Notes under the pieces: generated by a model | What the model was told of the DNA's origin: nothing | Databases searched by the model: none | Seen by the model: the letters and a program-made list of their open reading frames with translations, nothing else | From: Streptomyces sp. Ru71 | GTDB lineage: Bacteria > Actinomycetota > Actinomycetes > Streptomycetales > Streptomycetaceae | DNA length: 64,000 bases | Direction: 5' to 3' | Assembly: GCF_002920535.1 (NCBI RefSeq) | Contig: NZ_PQSS01000039.1 | Coordinates: 1 to 64,000, forward strand | Part shown: piece by piece, positions 36,197 through 43,991 of the stretch | Layout: each line of letters opens with the position of its first letter | How positions within the stretch are numbered: the first letter of the stretch is position 1 | Position numbers and translations under genes: made by a program

Positions 36197-37105
36197 ATGG
36201 GACACCACGGCACACCCCACGGCAGAAAGCGGCACCGGCTGCACCACTCCCTGTACGTCGCCCCCGCCCTCGCCCTGATCGCGCTGTTCGTCTACTACCC
36301 GATCGTCGAGAACGTCCGGCTCAGCCTGTTCAAGTTCAGCGTCTTCCGGCCCGGCATGCGCTACGTCGGACTGGACAACTACCGGCAGGCCGCCGCGGAC
36401 CCGGTCTTCTGGCACGCCCTGCTCAACAACGTCGCCTACGCGGTCACCTCGGTGGTCTTCCAGGTCGGGGCGGCCCTGGTGCTGGCCGCGGTCCTGGAGG
36501 AAGCGGTCGGGCGCCGGCTGCGCGGGCTGCTGCGCACCGTGTACTTCGTCCCGGCGGCCGTGTCGATGACCGTGGCGGGCCTGCTCTTCCAGTTCCTGTA
36601 CCAGCCGGACGCGGGCCTGGTGAACAGCGCCCTGAAGGCCGTCGGACTCGGCTCGCTGCAGCACGACTGGCTGGGCGACGCCGCCACCTCCATCTGGGGC
36701 GTGATCAACATGAGCCAGTGGCAGTCCTTCGGCTACACGACCATGCTGCTCACCGTCGCCATGCAGCGCATCCCGCGCGAGCTGTACGAGGCGGCCACCG
36801 TGGACGGCGCCGGACGCGTCCGCACCTTCTTCACCGTCACCGTGCCCATGGTCCGCGAGATGACCACCCTGCTCGTCATCCTCACCGTCTCCGGCGCCTT
36901 CCTGGTCTTCAACGAGGTCATGGTGATGACCGGCGGCGGCCCCTCCAACTCCAGCCAGGTCCTCGGCACCTGGCTGTACGCCTCCGCCTTCACCGGCGAC
37001 GACATGGGCTACGCCGCCGCCATCGGCACCGTGATGTTCCTGATCACCTTCGCCGCAGGGGCCGTACAGCTCCTGCACTCCCGCAGGAAGGCGGCCACGG
37101 CATGA
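36197..37105 (+). CDS. ABC sugar permease, MalF/UgpA type
   Basis: Integral membrane subunit of 302 residues with six predicted segments. The cytoplasmic EAA loop is present (EAATVDGAGRVRTFFTVTVPM), which docks to the ATPase. It follows the binding protein by 43 bases, with AAGGAGGTG upstream of the ATG, and overlaps the next permease by four bases (ATGA). Confidence 0.9.
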   Translation: MGHHGTPHGRKRHRLHHSLYVAPALALIALFVYYPIVENVRLSLFKFSVFRPGMRYVGLDNYRQAAADPVFWHALLNNVAYAVTSVVFQVGAALVLAAVLEEAVGRRLRGLLRTVYFVPAAVSMTVAGLLFQFLYQPDAGLVNSALKAVGLGSLQHDWLGDAATSIWGVINMSQWQSFGYTTMLLTVAMQRIPRELYEAATVDGAGRVRTFFTVTVPMVREMTTLLVILTVSGAFLVFNEVMVMTGGGPSNSSQVLGTWLYASAFTGDDMGYAAAIGTVMFLITFAAGAVQLLHSRRKAATA

Positions 37106-37992
37106 CCCTCACCGTCGACCGGTCCCGCATCCCCACGACCGCGGCCGCCCCGCCCGTCCGGCGGGCCCGCACGGCCGGCACCGCGGCCCTGCGCGTCCTC
37201 GCCCACGCCTCTCTCGCCGCCCTCGCCGTCGCCGTGCTCTACCCGCTGTTCTGGATGGCGGTCTCCGGCCTGAAGTCCAACGGCGAGATCTTCTCCGACC
37301 CCTGGGGCCTGCCCGCCCACCCGCACTGGAGCACCTACGCCGACGCCTGGCACCAGGGTGTGCTCGGCTACCTCCTCAACTCGCTGCTCGTCACCTCCGC
37401 GAGCGTCCTCGCCGTCGTCCTGGTCAGCGCCTGGGCGGCGTACGGCCTGACCCGTCTGGACATCCCGTGCTCGCAGCCCGCGCTGCTGCTGGTCCTCGGC
37501 GCGATGATGCTCTCGCCGACCGTGGCGATCGTCCCGCTGTCCCAACTGCTCCAGGCCTTGCACATCTACGACACCTACTGGGCGCTGATCGTGCTGTACA
37601 CGGCCTTCAAGGTGCCCTTCACCACCTTCCTCGTCCGCGCCTACCTGCTCGGCCAGCCGGTGGAGGTGGAGGAAGCCGCCTTCCTCGACGGCGCCGGGCG
37701 CTGGCAGACGTTCTGGCGGGTGGTCGTGCCGATGGCCCGGCCGATCCTGGTCTCGGCGGCGGTCCTGCAGTCGCTGTTCGCCTGGAACGAGTACGCCTTC
37801 GCGCTGGTCTTCATCACCGACGACCGTCTCAAGACGCTCCCGGTGGGCCTGGCCGACATGGCCGGACGGCTCAACTCCGACTGGCCGGTGCTGTTCGCGG
37901 GCCTGACCATCGCCGCCCTGCCGATGATCGTGGTGTTCCTGATCGGCCAGCGGCACTTCGTGCGGGGACTGTCGGCGGGCATCGGCAAGTAG
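37102..37992 (+). CDS. ABC sugar permease, MalG/UgpE type
   Basis: Second membrane subunit, 296 residues, with six segments and an EAA loop (EEAAFLDGAGRWQTFWRVVVPMA). It forms the importer with the preceding permease and lipoprotein. No ATPase gene follows; in Streptomyces sugar importers commonly share the MsiK ATPase encoded elsewhere, which is the likely case here. Confidence 0.9.
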   Translation: MTLTVDRSRIPTTAAAPPVRRARTAGTAALRVLAHASLAALAVAVLYPLFWMAVSGLKSNGEIFSDPWGLPAHPHWSTYADAWHQGVLGYLLNSLLVTSASVLAVVLVSAWAAYGLTRLDIPCSQPALLLVLGAMMLSPTVAIVPLSQLLQALHIYDTYWALIVLYTAFKVPFTTFLVRAYLLGQPVEVEEAAFLDGAGRWQTFWRVVVPMARPILVSAAVLQSLFAWNEYAFALVFITDDRLKTLPVGLADMAGRLNSDWPVLFAGLTIAALPMIVVFLIGQRHFVRGLSAGIGK

Positions 37993-38093
37993 GCGGCCGG
38001 GCCAACGGAAGGTGCGAGCGGCGCTCACCCGAACGCGTGGCGCCGGGCCGGCGACCGGCTTGCTTGCCCGGGCCGTCTCCGGGAAGGCTGGAG

Positions 38094-38122
38094 CCTGAGA
38101 TCCACACGCCTGAGATCCACAC
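38094..38122. repeat. Short tandem repeat upstream of a dehydrogenase gene
   Basis: CCTGAGATCCACAC occurs at 38094-38107 and again at 38109-38122 (15-bp period). It lies 30 bases before the dehydrogenase start and could be a duplicated operator half-site or a slippage product. Confidence 0.5.
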
Positions 38123-38151
38123 CGCACTCCACGAGTAGGAACCTCCGCGTC

Positions 38152-39042
38152 ATGACCGACAAGCTCACCGTCAGCGTCCTCGGCACCGGCATCATGGGCG
38201 CCGCGATGGCCCGCAACCTCGCCCGCGCCGGCCACACCGTGCACGCCTGGAACCGCACCCGCGCCAAGGCCGAACCGCTGGCCGCCGACGGCGTGCGTGT
38301 CGCCGGCGATCCGGCCGAGGCGGTGCGGGACGCGGACGTGGTCCTGACCATGCTGTACGACGGTGCCGCCGCCCTGGACGTCATGCGCGAGGCCGCCCCC
38401 GCCCTGCGCCGGGGCGCCGCCTGGGTCCAGTCGACCACCGCCGGCCTGGCCGACGTGCCCGAGCTGGCGGCCTTCGCCGACGAGCACGGCCTGGTCTTCT
38501 ACGACGCGCCGGTGCTCGGCACCCGGCAGCCCGCCGAGGCGGGGCAGCTGACCGTGCTGGCGGCCGGGCCCGCCGAAGGCCGTGAGCAGGTCACGCCCGT
38601 CTTCGACGCGGTCGGCGCGCGGACGGTGTGGACCGGCGAGGACGGCTCGGCGGCCAGTGCCACCCGGCTCAAGCTGGTCGCCAACAGCTGGGTGATCGCG
38701 GCCACCGCGGCGACCGGCGAGACCCTGGCCCTGGCCAAGGCGCTCGGCGTCGACCCGGCCGGGTTCTTCGACCTCGTCGCGGGCGGCCCGCTCGACATGG
38801 GGTACCTGCGCGCCAAGGCGTCCCTGATCCTCGACGGCAAGCTGACGCCGCCGCAGTTCGCGGTGGCCACGGCGGAGAAGGACGCCCGCCTGATCGTGGC
38901 GGCCGGTGAGCGCCACGGCGCCCGTCTCGACGTGGCCGCGGCGAGCGCCGCGCGGATGGCCCGGGCCGCCGCACAGGGCCACGCCGACGAGGACATGGTG
39001 GCCGCCTACTTCGCCAGCTTCCCCGACGAGCCGGCGTCCTGA
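38152..39042 (+). CDS. NAD(P)-dependent beta-hydroxyacid dehydrogenase (6-phosphogluconate dehydrogenase-like)
   Basis: Product of 296 residues. The N-terminal Rossmann motif is SVLGTGIMGAAMARNLARAGH, followed by WNRT and the substrate region YDAPVLGTRQPAEAGQLTVL. The catalytic Lys is in LKLVANSW. Members oxidise 3-hydroxyisobutyrate, tartronate semialdehyde and similar acids, or reduce imines or glyoxylate; the substrate is not readable. The ATG lacks a strong ribosome site. It may be transcribed with the next gene. Confidence 0.88.
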   Translation: MTDKLTVSVLGTGIMGAAMARNLARAGHTVHAWNRTRAKAEPLAADGVRVAGDPAEAVRDADVVLTMLYDGAAALDVMREAAPALRRGAAWVQSTTAGLADVPELAAFADEHGLVFYDAPVLGTRQPAEAGQLTVLAAGPAEGREQVTPVFDAVGARTVWTGEDGSAASATRLKLVANSWVIAATAATGETLALAKALGVDPAGFFDLVAGGPLDMGYLRAKASLILDGKLTPPQFAVATAEKDARLIVAAGERHGARLDVAAASAARMARAAAQGHADEDMVAAYFASFPDEPAS

Positions 39043-39077
39043 GAGCCGATCCGGAACCGACGACAGGGAGGAACCCC

Positions 39078-39497
39078 ATGTCCAAGCCGCCGCTGCCGCC
39101 GCAGGCCGTGGAGCTGCTGAGCCGCCCCAACCCGTGCGTGATGGCCACGCTGCGCTCCGACGGCGCACCCGTGTCCACCCCCACCTGGTACCTGTGGGAG
39201 GACGGCCGGGTGCTGGTCAGCCTCGATCAGGGCCGGGTGCGCCTGAAGCACCTGCGCCGCGACCCGCGCGTGACCCTGACCGTCCTCGCCGACGACGACT
39301 GGTACACCCATGTCACGCTCATCGGCCGGGTCGCGCAGATGTACGACGACGAGGGGCTGGCCGACATCGACCGCCTCGCCACGCACTACCTGGGCGGCCC
39401 CTACCCGCGCCGGGAACGCGCACGCGTCAGCGCCTGGATCGAGGTCGAGCGCTGGCACGGCTGGGGTGCGCTGAAGGACACCGACCAGCCGGGTTGA
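39078..39497 (+). CDS. PPOX-class F420-dependent protein
   Basis: Small split-barrel flavin/F420 protein of 139 residues. It has the family blocks NPCVMATLRSDGAPVSTPTWYLWEDGRVLVSL and RVRLKHLRRDPRVTLTVL, ending in IEVERWHGWGALKD. Such proteins use F420 in actinobacteria; substrate is unknown. It follows the dehydrogenase by 35 bases with GGGAGGA upstream. Convergent with the DUF1272 gene, seven bases away. Confidence 0.85.
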   Translation: MSKPPLPPQAVELLSRPNPCVMATLRSDGAPVSTPTWYLWEDGRVLVSLDQGRVRLKHLRRDPRVTLTVLADDDWYTHVTLIGRVAQMYDDEGLADIDRLATHYLGGPYPRRERARVSAWIEVERWHGWGALKDTDQPG

Positions 39498-39504
39498 ATC
39501 CCAC

Positions 39505-39684
39505 TCAGCTCCGGCGGCGCGGTCGCGGGACCAACTCGCCGCCGCAGTTGGGGCACACGTGGCGCATCTCCTCGCCGCACGGCACGCAGAACGTGCACTC
39601 GTAGGAGCAGATCAGGGCCGGCGCGTCGGGCGGCAGCACCGTCGTCGTACAGCGCTCGCACTTCTCGCGCATCTCCAGGGCCAT
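39505..39684 (-). CDS. DUF1272 family Cys-rich protein
   Basis: Small protein of 59 residues with paired cysteines (CERC, CSYEC, FCVPC, CPNC) that match a zinc-ribbon DUF1272 protein. The start was placed at ATG 39684 (MALEMREKCERC), with GAGGAG upstream; the 90-residue longer version only adds an unrelated leader. Function is unknown. It is convergent with the PPOX gene. Confidence 0.82.
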   Translation of the reverse strand: MALEMREKCERCTTTVLPPDAPALICSYECTFCVPCGEEMRHVCPNCGGELVPRPRRRS

Positions 39685-39795
39685 CGTCGTCTCGCTCCTC
39701 ACCCGCGGGGCCGTGGCTGTCATTGTGCGGTCCCGGCGGCCCGCCGCGCGCGGCCCCGGCGGGCCAGAACCCGACATGATCGGGCCAACGCCCGC

Positions 39796-40704
39796 TCACC
39801 GCCACTCGGCCGCGAACGCGCGCGCCGGGTTGGCGGTCAGCATTCGCCCCACCAGCTCCTCGCCCAGCACGGCCGCGAGCCGCGGCCGCACCCGGCGCAG
39901 CAGGTAGGGCATCCCCGGGCCGCCGTCGACGGAGCGGGCGGCGGCGGTCGTCGTGTCGCCGCCGAGCAGCAGCCGGTCGCCGAAGCCGGCCTCGGCGAGG
40001 GCCCGCACGGCCTCGGGCATGCGCCAGTCGGTCGCGTGGTGGGCGCGGGACGGACCGTCGAAGGCCAGCCAGCAGTCGGCCTCGGCCGCCTGCCGGTGCA
40101 CCAGTGGGTCGGGGAACCGGTTGAGGTGCCCGAGAATCACCCGGTGCGGTGGCACGCCCAACTCCCCGCACAGCAGGTCGAGCACGTCCAGCGCGCCCGT
40201 GCCCAGCTCCAGGTGGACGGCGATCGGTGCGCCCGTGGCCCGGTGCGCCTCGGCCGCCGCGGTCATCGTCCAGCGGGCGTGCGCGTCCAGCGCGTGGAAG
40301 CCGCCGGCCACCTTGATCAGGCCCGCTCGTACCCCCGACGTGCCGATGCCGTCGGTGAGTTCGGCGACGAACACCTCGGCGAGCCTGCCGCGCAGCTCCC
40401 TCAGCACCTTCCCGTCGTAGTGCACGTCCTGGTGCAGGCCCGTCGCGGCGACCACATGGACGCCGGTCTCCCGGGACAGCGCCGGCAGGTCGGCGGCCCG
40501 CCGCCCCAGTCCGTACGGCGTCCACTGCACCACGCTGCCGCCGCCCTGCTCCCGGAACGCCGCGAGTTCGGCGCGCGCCGCCGACGCCGCGTTCAGCTCC
40601 TGGCCCGGCAGCCGGGGACTGGCGAAGAACAGGTGGTCGTGCGCGTCGCACACGCCCAGCCGCTCCGGCTCGACGTCCCCGAGCACCGTACGGACGAAGC
40701 TCAC
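39796..40704 (-). CDS. Phosphotriesterase-family amidohydrolase
   Basis: Product of 302 residues, TIM-barrel metal hydrolase. The first metal motif His22-x-His24 is in CDAHDHLFF; LIKVAGG, HLELG, GHLNRF and GGDTT follow, matching the order of the family's other ligands. Some members are lactonases. Its GTG start overlaps the DUF4865 stop by four bases, so it is the last gene of a TetR-cupin-DUF4865-PTE operon. The substrate is unknown. Confidence 0.85.
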   Translation of the reverse strand: MSFVRTVLGDVEPERLGVCDAHDHLFFASPRLPGQELNAASAARAELAAFREQGGGSVVQWTPYGLGRRAADLPALSRETGVHVVAATGLHQDVHYDGKVLRELRGRLAEVFVAELTDGIGTSGVRAGLIKVAGGFHALDAHARWTMTAAAEAHRATGAPIAVHLELGTGALDVLDLLCGELGVPPHRVILGHLNRFPDPLVHRQAAEADCWLAFDGPSRAHHATDWRMPEAVRALAEAGFGDRLLLGGDTTTAAARSVDGGPGMPYLLRRVRPRLAAVLGEELVGRMLTANPARAFAAEWR

Positions 40705-41285
40705 CACTGCCGGCCCCGGGGCAGCCTGTGCAGCCCCGGCGCGGACAGGTGCAGCACCTGGAAGACGTCGCCCTCGGCCTTGGGCTCCTGCTGCTCCCAC
40801 AGCGAGAAGTGGACGACCTCCCAGTGCCGGGAGTCCACCACGGCCGCCGCGAGCACGGCCCCGTCCTCGCCGGCCAGCCGCTGCGCCTCGGCCGCCGCCT
40901 CATCCATGAACTCCGCGATCACGACGCCGTCCGGGACGGAGCGCCGCCGCACTGCGGCGACGGCGGCGGGGGAGCCGGCGGCCGCGCCCTCCTCGTACGC
41001 CAGACCCGTCCACTGCTGGACGGCCGGGCGCCCGAAGTCGTCGACCGGTCCCTGGAACGGGCCGCCCCACAGGAAGCGGTTCATGCCCTGCGTGGAGTGC
41101 CACAGGTAGAACGGCGCGTACTGGTTGACCGGCGAGCCGTGCACACCGCGCTCGCGGATCAGATAGGCCTTGAGTCCGAGCCCCTCCCAGTCGTCCAGCT
41201 TGTGCCCGAGGCGGGACACGCGCGAGCGGATGACGCCCATGTCGTAGTCGGCGGGGAGTGTCATGGCGTACTGCATGGCGTGCAT
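40701..41285 (-). CDS. DUF4865 family protein
   Basis: Product of 194 residues starting MHAMQYAMTLPADYDMGVIRSRV; the block GLKAYLIRERG and GSPVNQYAPFYLWH match DUF4865 as I know it, a family without established function. There is no signal peptide. It is third in the operon, 16 bases after the cupin, with GAGGAAG upstream of the ATG. The C-terminus overlaps the PTE-like gene. Confidence 0.8.
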   Translation of the reverse strand: MHAMQYAMTLPADYDMGVIRSRVSRLGHKLDDWEGLGLKAYLIRERGVHGSPVNQYAPFYLWHSTQGMNRFLWGGPFQGPVDDFGRPAVQQWTGLAYEEGAAAGSPAAVAAVRRRSVPDGVVIAEFMDEAAAEAQRLAGEDGAVLAAAVVDSRHWEVVHFSLWEQQEPKAEGDVFQVLHLSAPGLHRLPRGRQW

Positions 41286-41301
41286 GGAAAGGCGCTTCCT
41301 C

Positions 41302-41691
41302 TCAGGCGGGGTAGTCGTCCACGTGCCGGTCCCAGTCGGCCGTCGTGCCGTCCTCGGCGGCCTCGACGACCGCGAGATGGGTCATGAAGGTGCCGGGGGC
41401 GGCGCCGTGCCAGTGCCACTCACCCGGTTCGATCCATACGGTGTCGCCGGCCCGGATCGGCTCCGCCTCGCCGCCCTCGCGTCCCACCAGTCCCTCGCCC
41501 TCCAGCACGTGCAGGACCTGGCCGTGCGGATGGCGGTGCCACGCGGTGTGCGCGCCGGGCGCGAAGTGGACGTTGAACATCCGCAGCCGGGAGGGGGAGG
41601 GCGGCGCGGCGACCTCGTCGAGCCAGACCGTGCCGGTGAAGTTCTCGGCCGGACCCCGCAGGGAGTCCGGGCGCTTGCGGGTGATGTGCAC
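41302..41691 (-). CDS. Cupin-domain protein (quercetinase/carboxymuconolactone-type small cupin)
   Basis: Small cupin of 129 residues with the metal-type motif FAPGAHTAWHRHPHGQVLHVLEGEG and PIRAGDTVWIEPGEWHWHGA. The two-His then His pattern implies a metal site. GTG start with AAGGAG five bases before. It follows TetR by nine bases in the operon. The substrate could be the same as for the PTE-like hydrolase downstream. Confidence 0.82.
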   Translation of the reverse strand: MHITRKRPDSLRGPAENFTGTVWLDEVAAPPSPSRLRMFNVHFAPGAHTAWHRHPHGQVLHVLEGEGLVGREGGEAEPIRAGDTVWIEPGEWHWHGAAPGTFMTHLAVVEAAEDGTTADWDRHVDDYPA

Positions 41692-41700
41692 GTGTCTCCT

Positions 41701-42267
41701 TCACGTGTCGCTGTCGGGTGCGAGCAGGGCGAGCAGTCCCCGCACACCGGCGTCGAACGCGGCGGGGGAGCCGGAGGCGCGGGCCAGCACGTAGCCGCCC
41801 TGCACGGTCGCGAGGATCGTCGCGGCGATCTCCTCGCTGTCGAGGCCGGCCGCGAACTGCCCCTGCTCCTTGCCCTCTTCGACGAGGGCGGCGAGCCGGG
41901 CCTCGACCCAGGCGATGGTCTCGTCGACGGGGGCGCGCAGCTCCGGACTGGCGATGACGTCCGGGTCCATCGTCAGCCGGCCGACGGGGCAGCCGCGCAG
42001 CACATCGCGTTCACGGGTGAGATACGCGGCGATGCGCTCGTACGGCGTGCCCGGACCGTCGAACACCCGACCGGCGGCGGTGCGCAGCTCCTCGGCCGTG
42101 CGCCGGATGGCGGCCAGCGCGAGGTCGGGCTTGCCCTTGAAGTGGTGGTACATGCTGCCCTGGCCGGCACCCGCGCGCTCCAGGATCGCCTTGGGGCTGG
42201 TGCCCACGTAGCCGCGCTCCCACAGCAGTTCGCGGGTGGACTCGATCAGTCGCTCCGACGTGCTCAT
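41701..42267 (-). CDS. TetR family regulator, first gene of the cupin-DUF4865-PTE operon
   Basis: Product of 188 residues with the DNA-binding domain at the N-terminus (ELLWERGYVGTSPKAILERAGAGQGSMYHHFKGKPDLA) and a C-terminal ligand-binding domain that resembles the AcrR/YcdC-like type. A 22-bp near-palindrome sits just before the start codon, so it is probably autorepressed and controls the operon. The longer frame upstream is not credible. Confidence 0.88.
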   Translation of the reverse strand: MSTSERLIESTRELLWERGYVGTSPKAILERAGAGQGSMYHHFKGKPDLALAAIRRTAEELRTAAGRVFDGPGTPYERIAAYLTRERDVLRGCPVGRLTMDPDVIASPELRAPVDETIAWVEARLAALVEEGKEQGQFAAGLDSEEIAATILATVQGGYVLARASGSPAAFDAGVRGLLALLAPDSDT

Positions 42268-42274
42268 GCGCTTA

Positions 42275-42296
42275 CTGTACATACTAGTAGTTACAG
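42275..42296. promoter_or_regulatory. Palindromic operator upstream of TetR operon
   Basis: A near-palindrome of the form CTGTA-N3-ACTAGT-N3-TACAG (18 of 22 bases symmetric) begins eight bases from the TetR start. It is the probable binding site of that regulator and also lies 72 bases before the divergent secreted-protein gene. Confidence 0.7.
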
Positions 42297-42367
42297 AATC
42301 CAGGGTTGATCCCCGAGTGCAACCACCCGGCCGTCCCGTATGTCTCCTCCAGCAAAGGGAGGCCGCC

Positions 42368-42835
42368 ATGACCGCACACACCGCATCCCGCCCGCCGCGC
42401 CGCCGGACCGTCGCCCTGTCCGCCGCCGCCCTCACCCTCGGCGTCCTGGCCACCGCCACGGCCGCCACCGCCTCGCCCGCCGACCGGACCGGACACGCGC
42501 CCCGCACCAGGGAGATCGCCTCCGCCGTACTCGGCTCGGACTACAAGGTCACCCTCACCGCCCTGCGCTCGGCCACCGACCCCTACGCCGCCTCCGTACG
42601 CCTTCAGGTCTTCGTCCACAAGGGCGGTGCCTGGAAGGAGTCCGACCGCGTCCGGGTGGGCGGCGCCAACAGCTGGTTCTGGTACCCGCTGACCGGCAGC
42701 CACGCCGTCGGCACGTTCTCCACCGCGAGCACCGAACCGGCCCCGGTCAAGGTCCGCCTGCTGATCACCCCGTCCATCGGCTACTCCGGGACGTACGCGT
42801 ACGTCATCCGCCACGGGGACATCACCACCCGCTGA
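42368..42835 (+). CDS. Small secreted protein, unknown function
   Basis: Product of 155 residues with a signal peptide (about 1-35, with RRR before a hydrophobic core and an Ala-x-Ala-type end). The mature part is beta-rich, with WFWYPLTGSHAVGTFS and GYSGTYAYVIRHG. I do not recognise the family. The ATG has GGGAGG at 42357-42362. It is divergent from the TetR operon. Confidence 0.75.
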   Translation: MTAHTASRPPRRRTVALSAAALTLGVLATATAATASPADRTGHAPRTREIASAVLGSDYKVTLTALRSATDPYAASVRLQVFVHKGGAWKESDRVRVGGANSWFWYPLTGSHAVGTFSTASTEPAPVKVRLLITPSIGYSGTYAYVIRHGDITTR

Positions 42836-42960
42836 ACACTCCCGCGTACTCCCTGGGAGGTACGCACACTGCCGCTGGCCGTACGACGACCCGGGGCACC
42901 CGCCGGGGCGACTCTCGGAAGCGAACCGCAAGGACGCACCTTCCGAGGAGTTGACCGACC

Positions 42961-43242
42961 ATGCTGACCCTGGCGCACTTCGGCGACGGCGGGCCCGGCC
43001 CGTGGATCCTGCTCTTCCCGGTGATCTGGGCCCTGGCCATCGGCGGCGGCATCGCGCTGCTGCGCCGCACCGTGTGGCGCGGCGGCCGGCGCGGCCCGTG
43101 GCGGCCGCCCGCCGCCGAGGACAATTCACCGCTGACCCTGCTCGGCCGCCGCTTCGCCGCCGGTGAGATCGACGAGGACGAGTACTGGCGCCGGCTGTCC
43201 GTCCTGGACGAGCAGTTCGGCCGCAAGGGCGGTGCGGCATGA
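42961..43242 (+). CDS. SHOCT-domain membrane protein
   Basis: Product of 93 residues. One membrane segment near 15-35 is followed by an Arg-rich stretch and a C-terminal SHOCT motif (TLLGRRFAAGEIDEDEYWRRLSVLDEQF). SHOCT proteins are often small membrane-associated parts of larger systems. It overlaps the ABC ATPase gene by four bases, so it is the first gene of an ABC-FtsX operon. The ATG follows GAGGAG. Confidence 0.82.
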   Translation: MLTLAHFGDGGPGPWILLFPVIWALAIGGGIALLRRTVWRGGRRGPWRPPAAEDNSPLTLLGRRFAAGEIDEDEYWRRLSVLDEQFGRKGGAA

Positions 43243-43991
43243 CGACCACGACCACCGCCGTACGGACAGCCGCCCGGGTCGTCGACGCCGTCAAGGTGTA
43301 CGGCGTCGGCGACACCGCCGTCAGGGCCCTGGACGGGGTGAGCGTGGCCTTCCCGGCCGGACGCTTCACCGCGATCATGGGGCCCTCCGGCTCCGGCAAG
43401 TCCACCCTGATGCACTGCGCGGCCGGCCTCGACACCCTCACCTCGGGCTCGGCCCACATCGGCGACACCGACCTCGCCGGCCTCGACGACCGCCGGCTCA
43501 CCCTGCTGCGCCGCGACCGCGTCGGCTTCGTCTTCCAGGCGTTCAACCTGGTTCCGACGCTGACCGTCGCCGAGAACATCACCCTGCCGCTGGACCTCGC
43601 CGGCAACCGGGGCGAGCCCGAGTGGATCGACGCCCTGATCGACGTCGTCGGGCTGCGTGACCGGCTCCACCACCGCCCCGCCGAACTGTCCGGCGGGCAG
43701 CAGCAACGCGTCGCCGTGGCGCGGGCGTTCGCCGGCCGGCCCGACGTCGTCTTCGCCGACGAACCCACCGGCAACCTCGACTCCCGCTCCGGCGGCGAGG
43801 TGCTCGGCCTGCTGCGCCGGGCCGTGCGCGACATGGACCGCACCGTCGTCATGGTCACCCACGACCCGGTGGCCGCCGCCCACGCCGACGAGGTCGTCTT
43901 CCTCGCCGACGGCCGCCTGGTCGACCGGATGCCGGCGCCGACCGCCGACCGCGTCCTGGACCGCATGAAAGCCTTCGAGGTGCCCTCATGA
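43239..43991 (+). CDS. ABC transporter ATPase of the MacB/LolD type
   Basis: Product of 250 residues. Walker A GPSGSGKST, Q loop (VFQAFNLVP), signature LSGGQQQR and Walker B VVFADEPTGN are all present. It is the type that pairs with FtsX-like permeases for lipoprotein or small-molecule export, or for envelope signalling. It overlaps the FtsX gene by four bases. Confidence 0.93.
   Translation: MTTTTTAVRTAARVVDAVKVYGVGDTAVRALDGVSVAFPAGRFTAIMGPSGSGKSTLMHCAAGLDTLTSGSAHIGDTDLAGLDDRRLTLLRRDRVGFVFQAFNLVPTLTVAENITLPLDLAGNRGEPEWIDALIDVVGLRDRLHHRPAELSGGQQQRVAVARAFAGRPDVVFADEPTGNLDSRSGGEVLGLLRRAVRDMDRTVVMVTHDPVAAAHADEVVFLADGRLVDRMPAPTADRVLDRMKAFEVPS

Noticed and set aside
42368..42835. Secreted protein assigned to the TetR operon
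   Set aside because: It is on the opposite strand, divergent from that operon. Shared control through the palindrome remains only a possibility.
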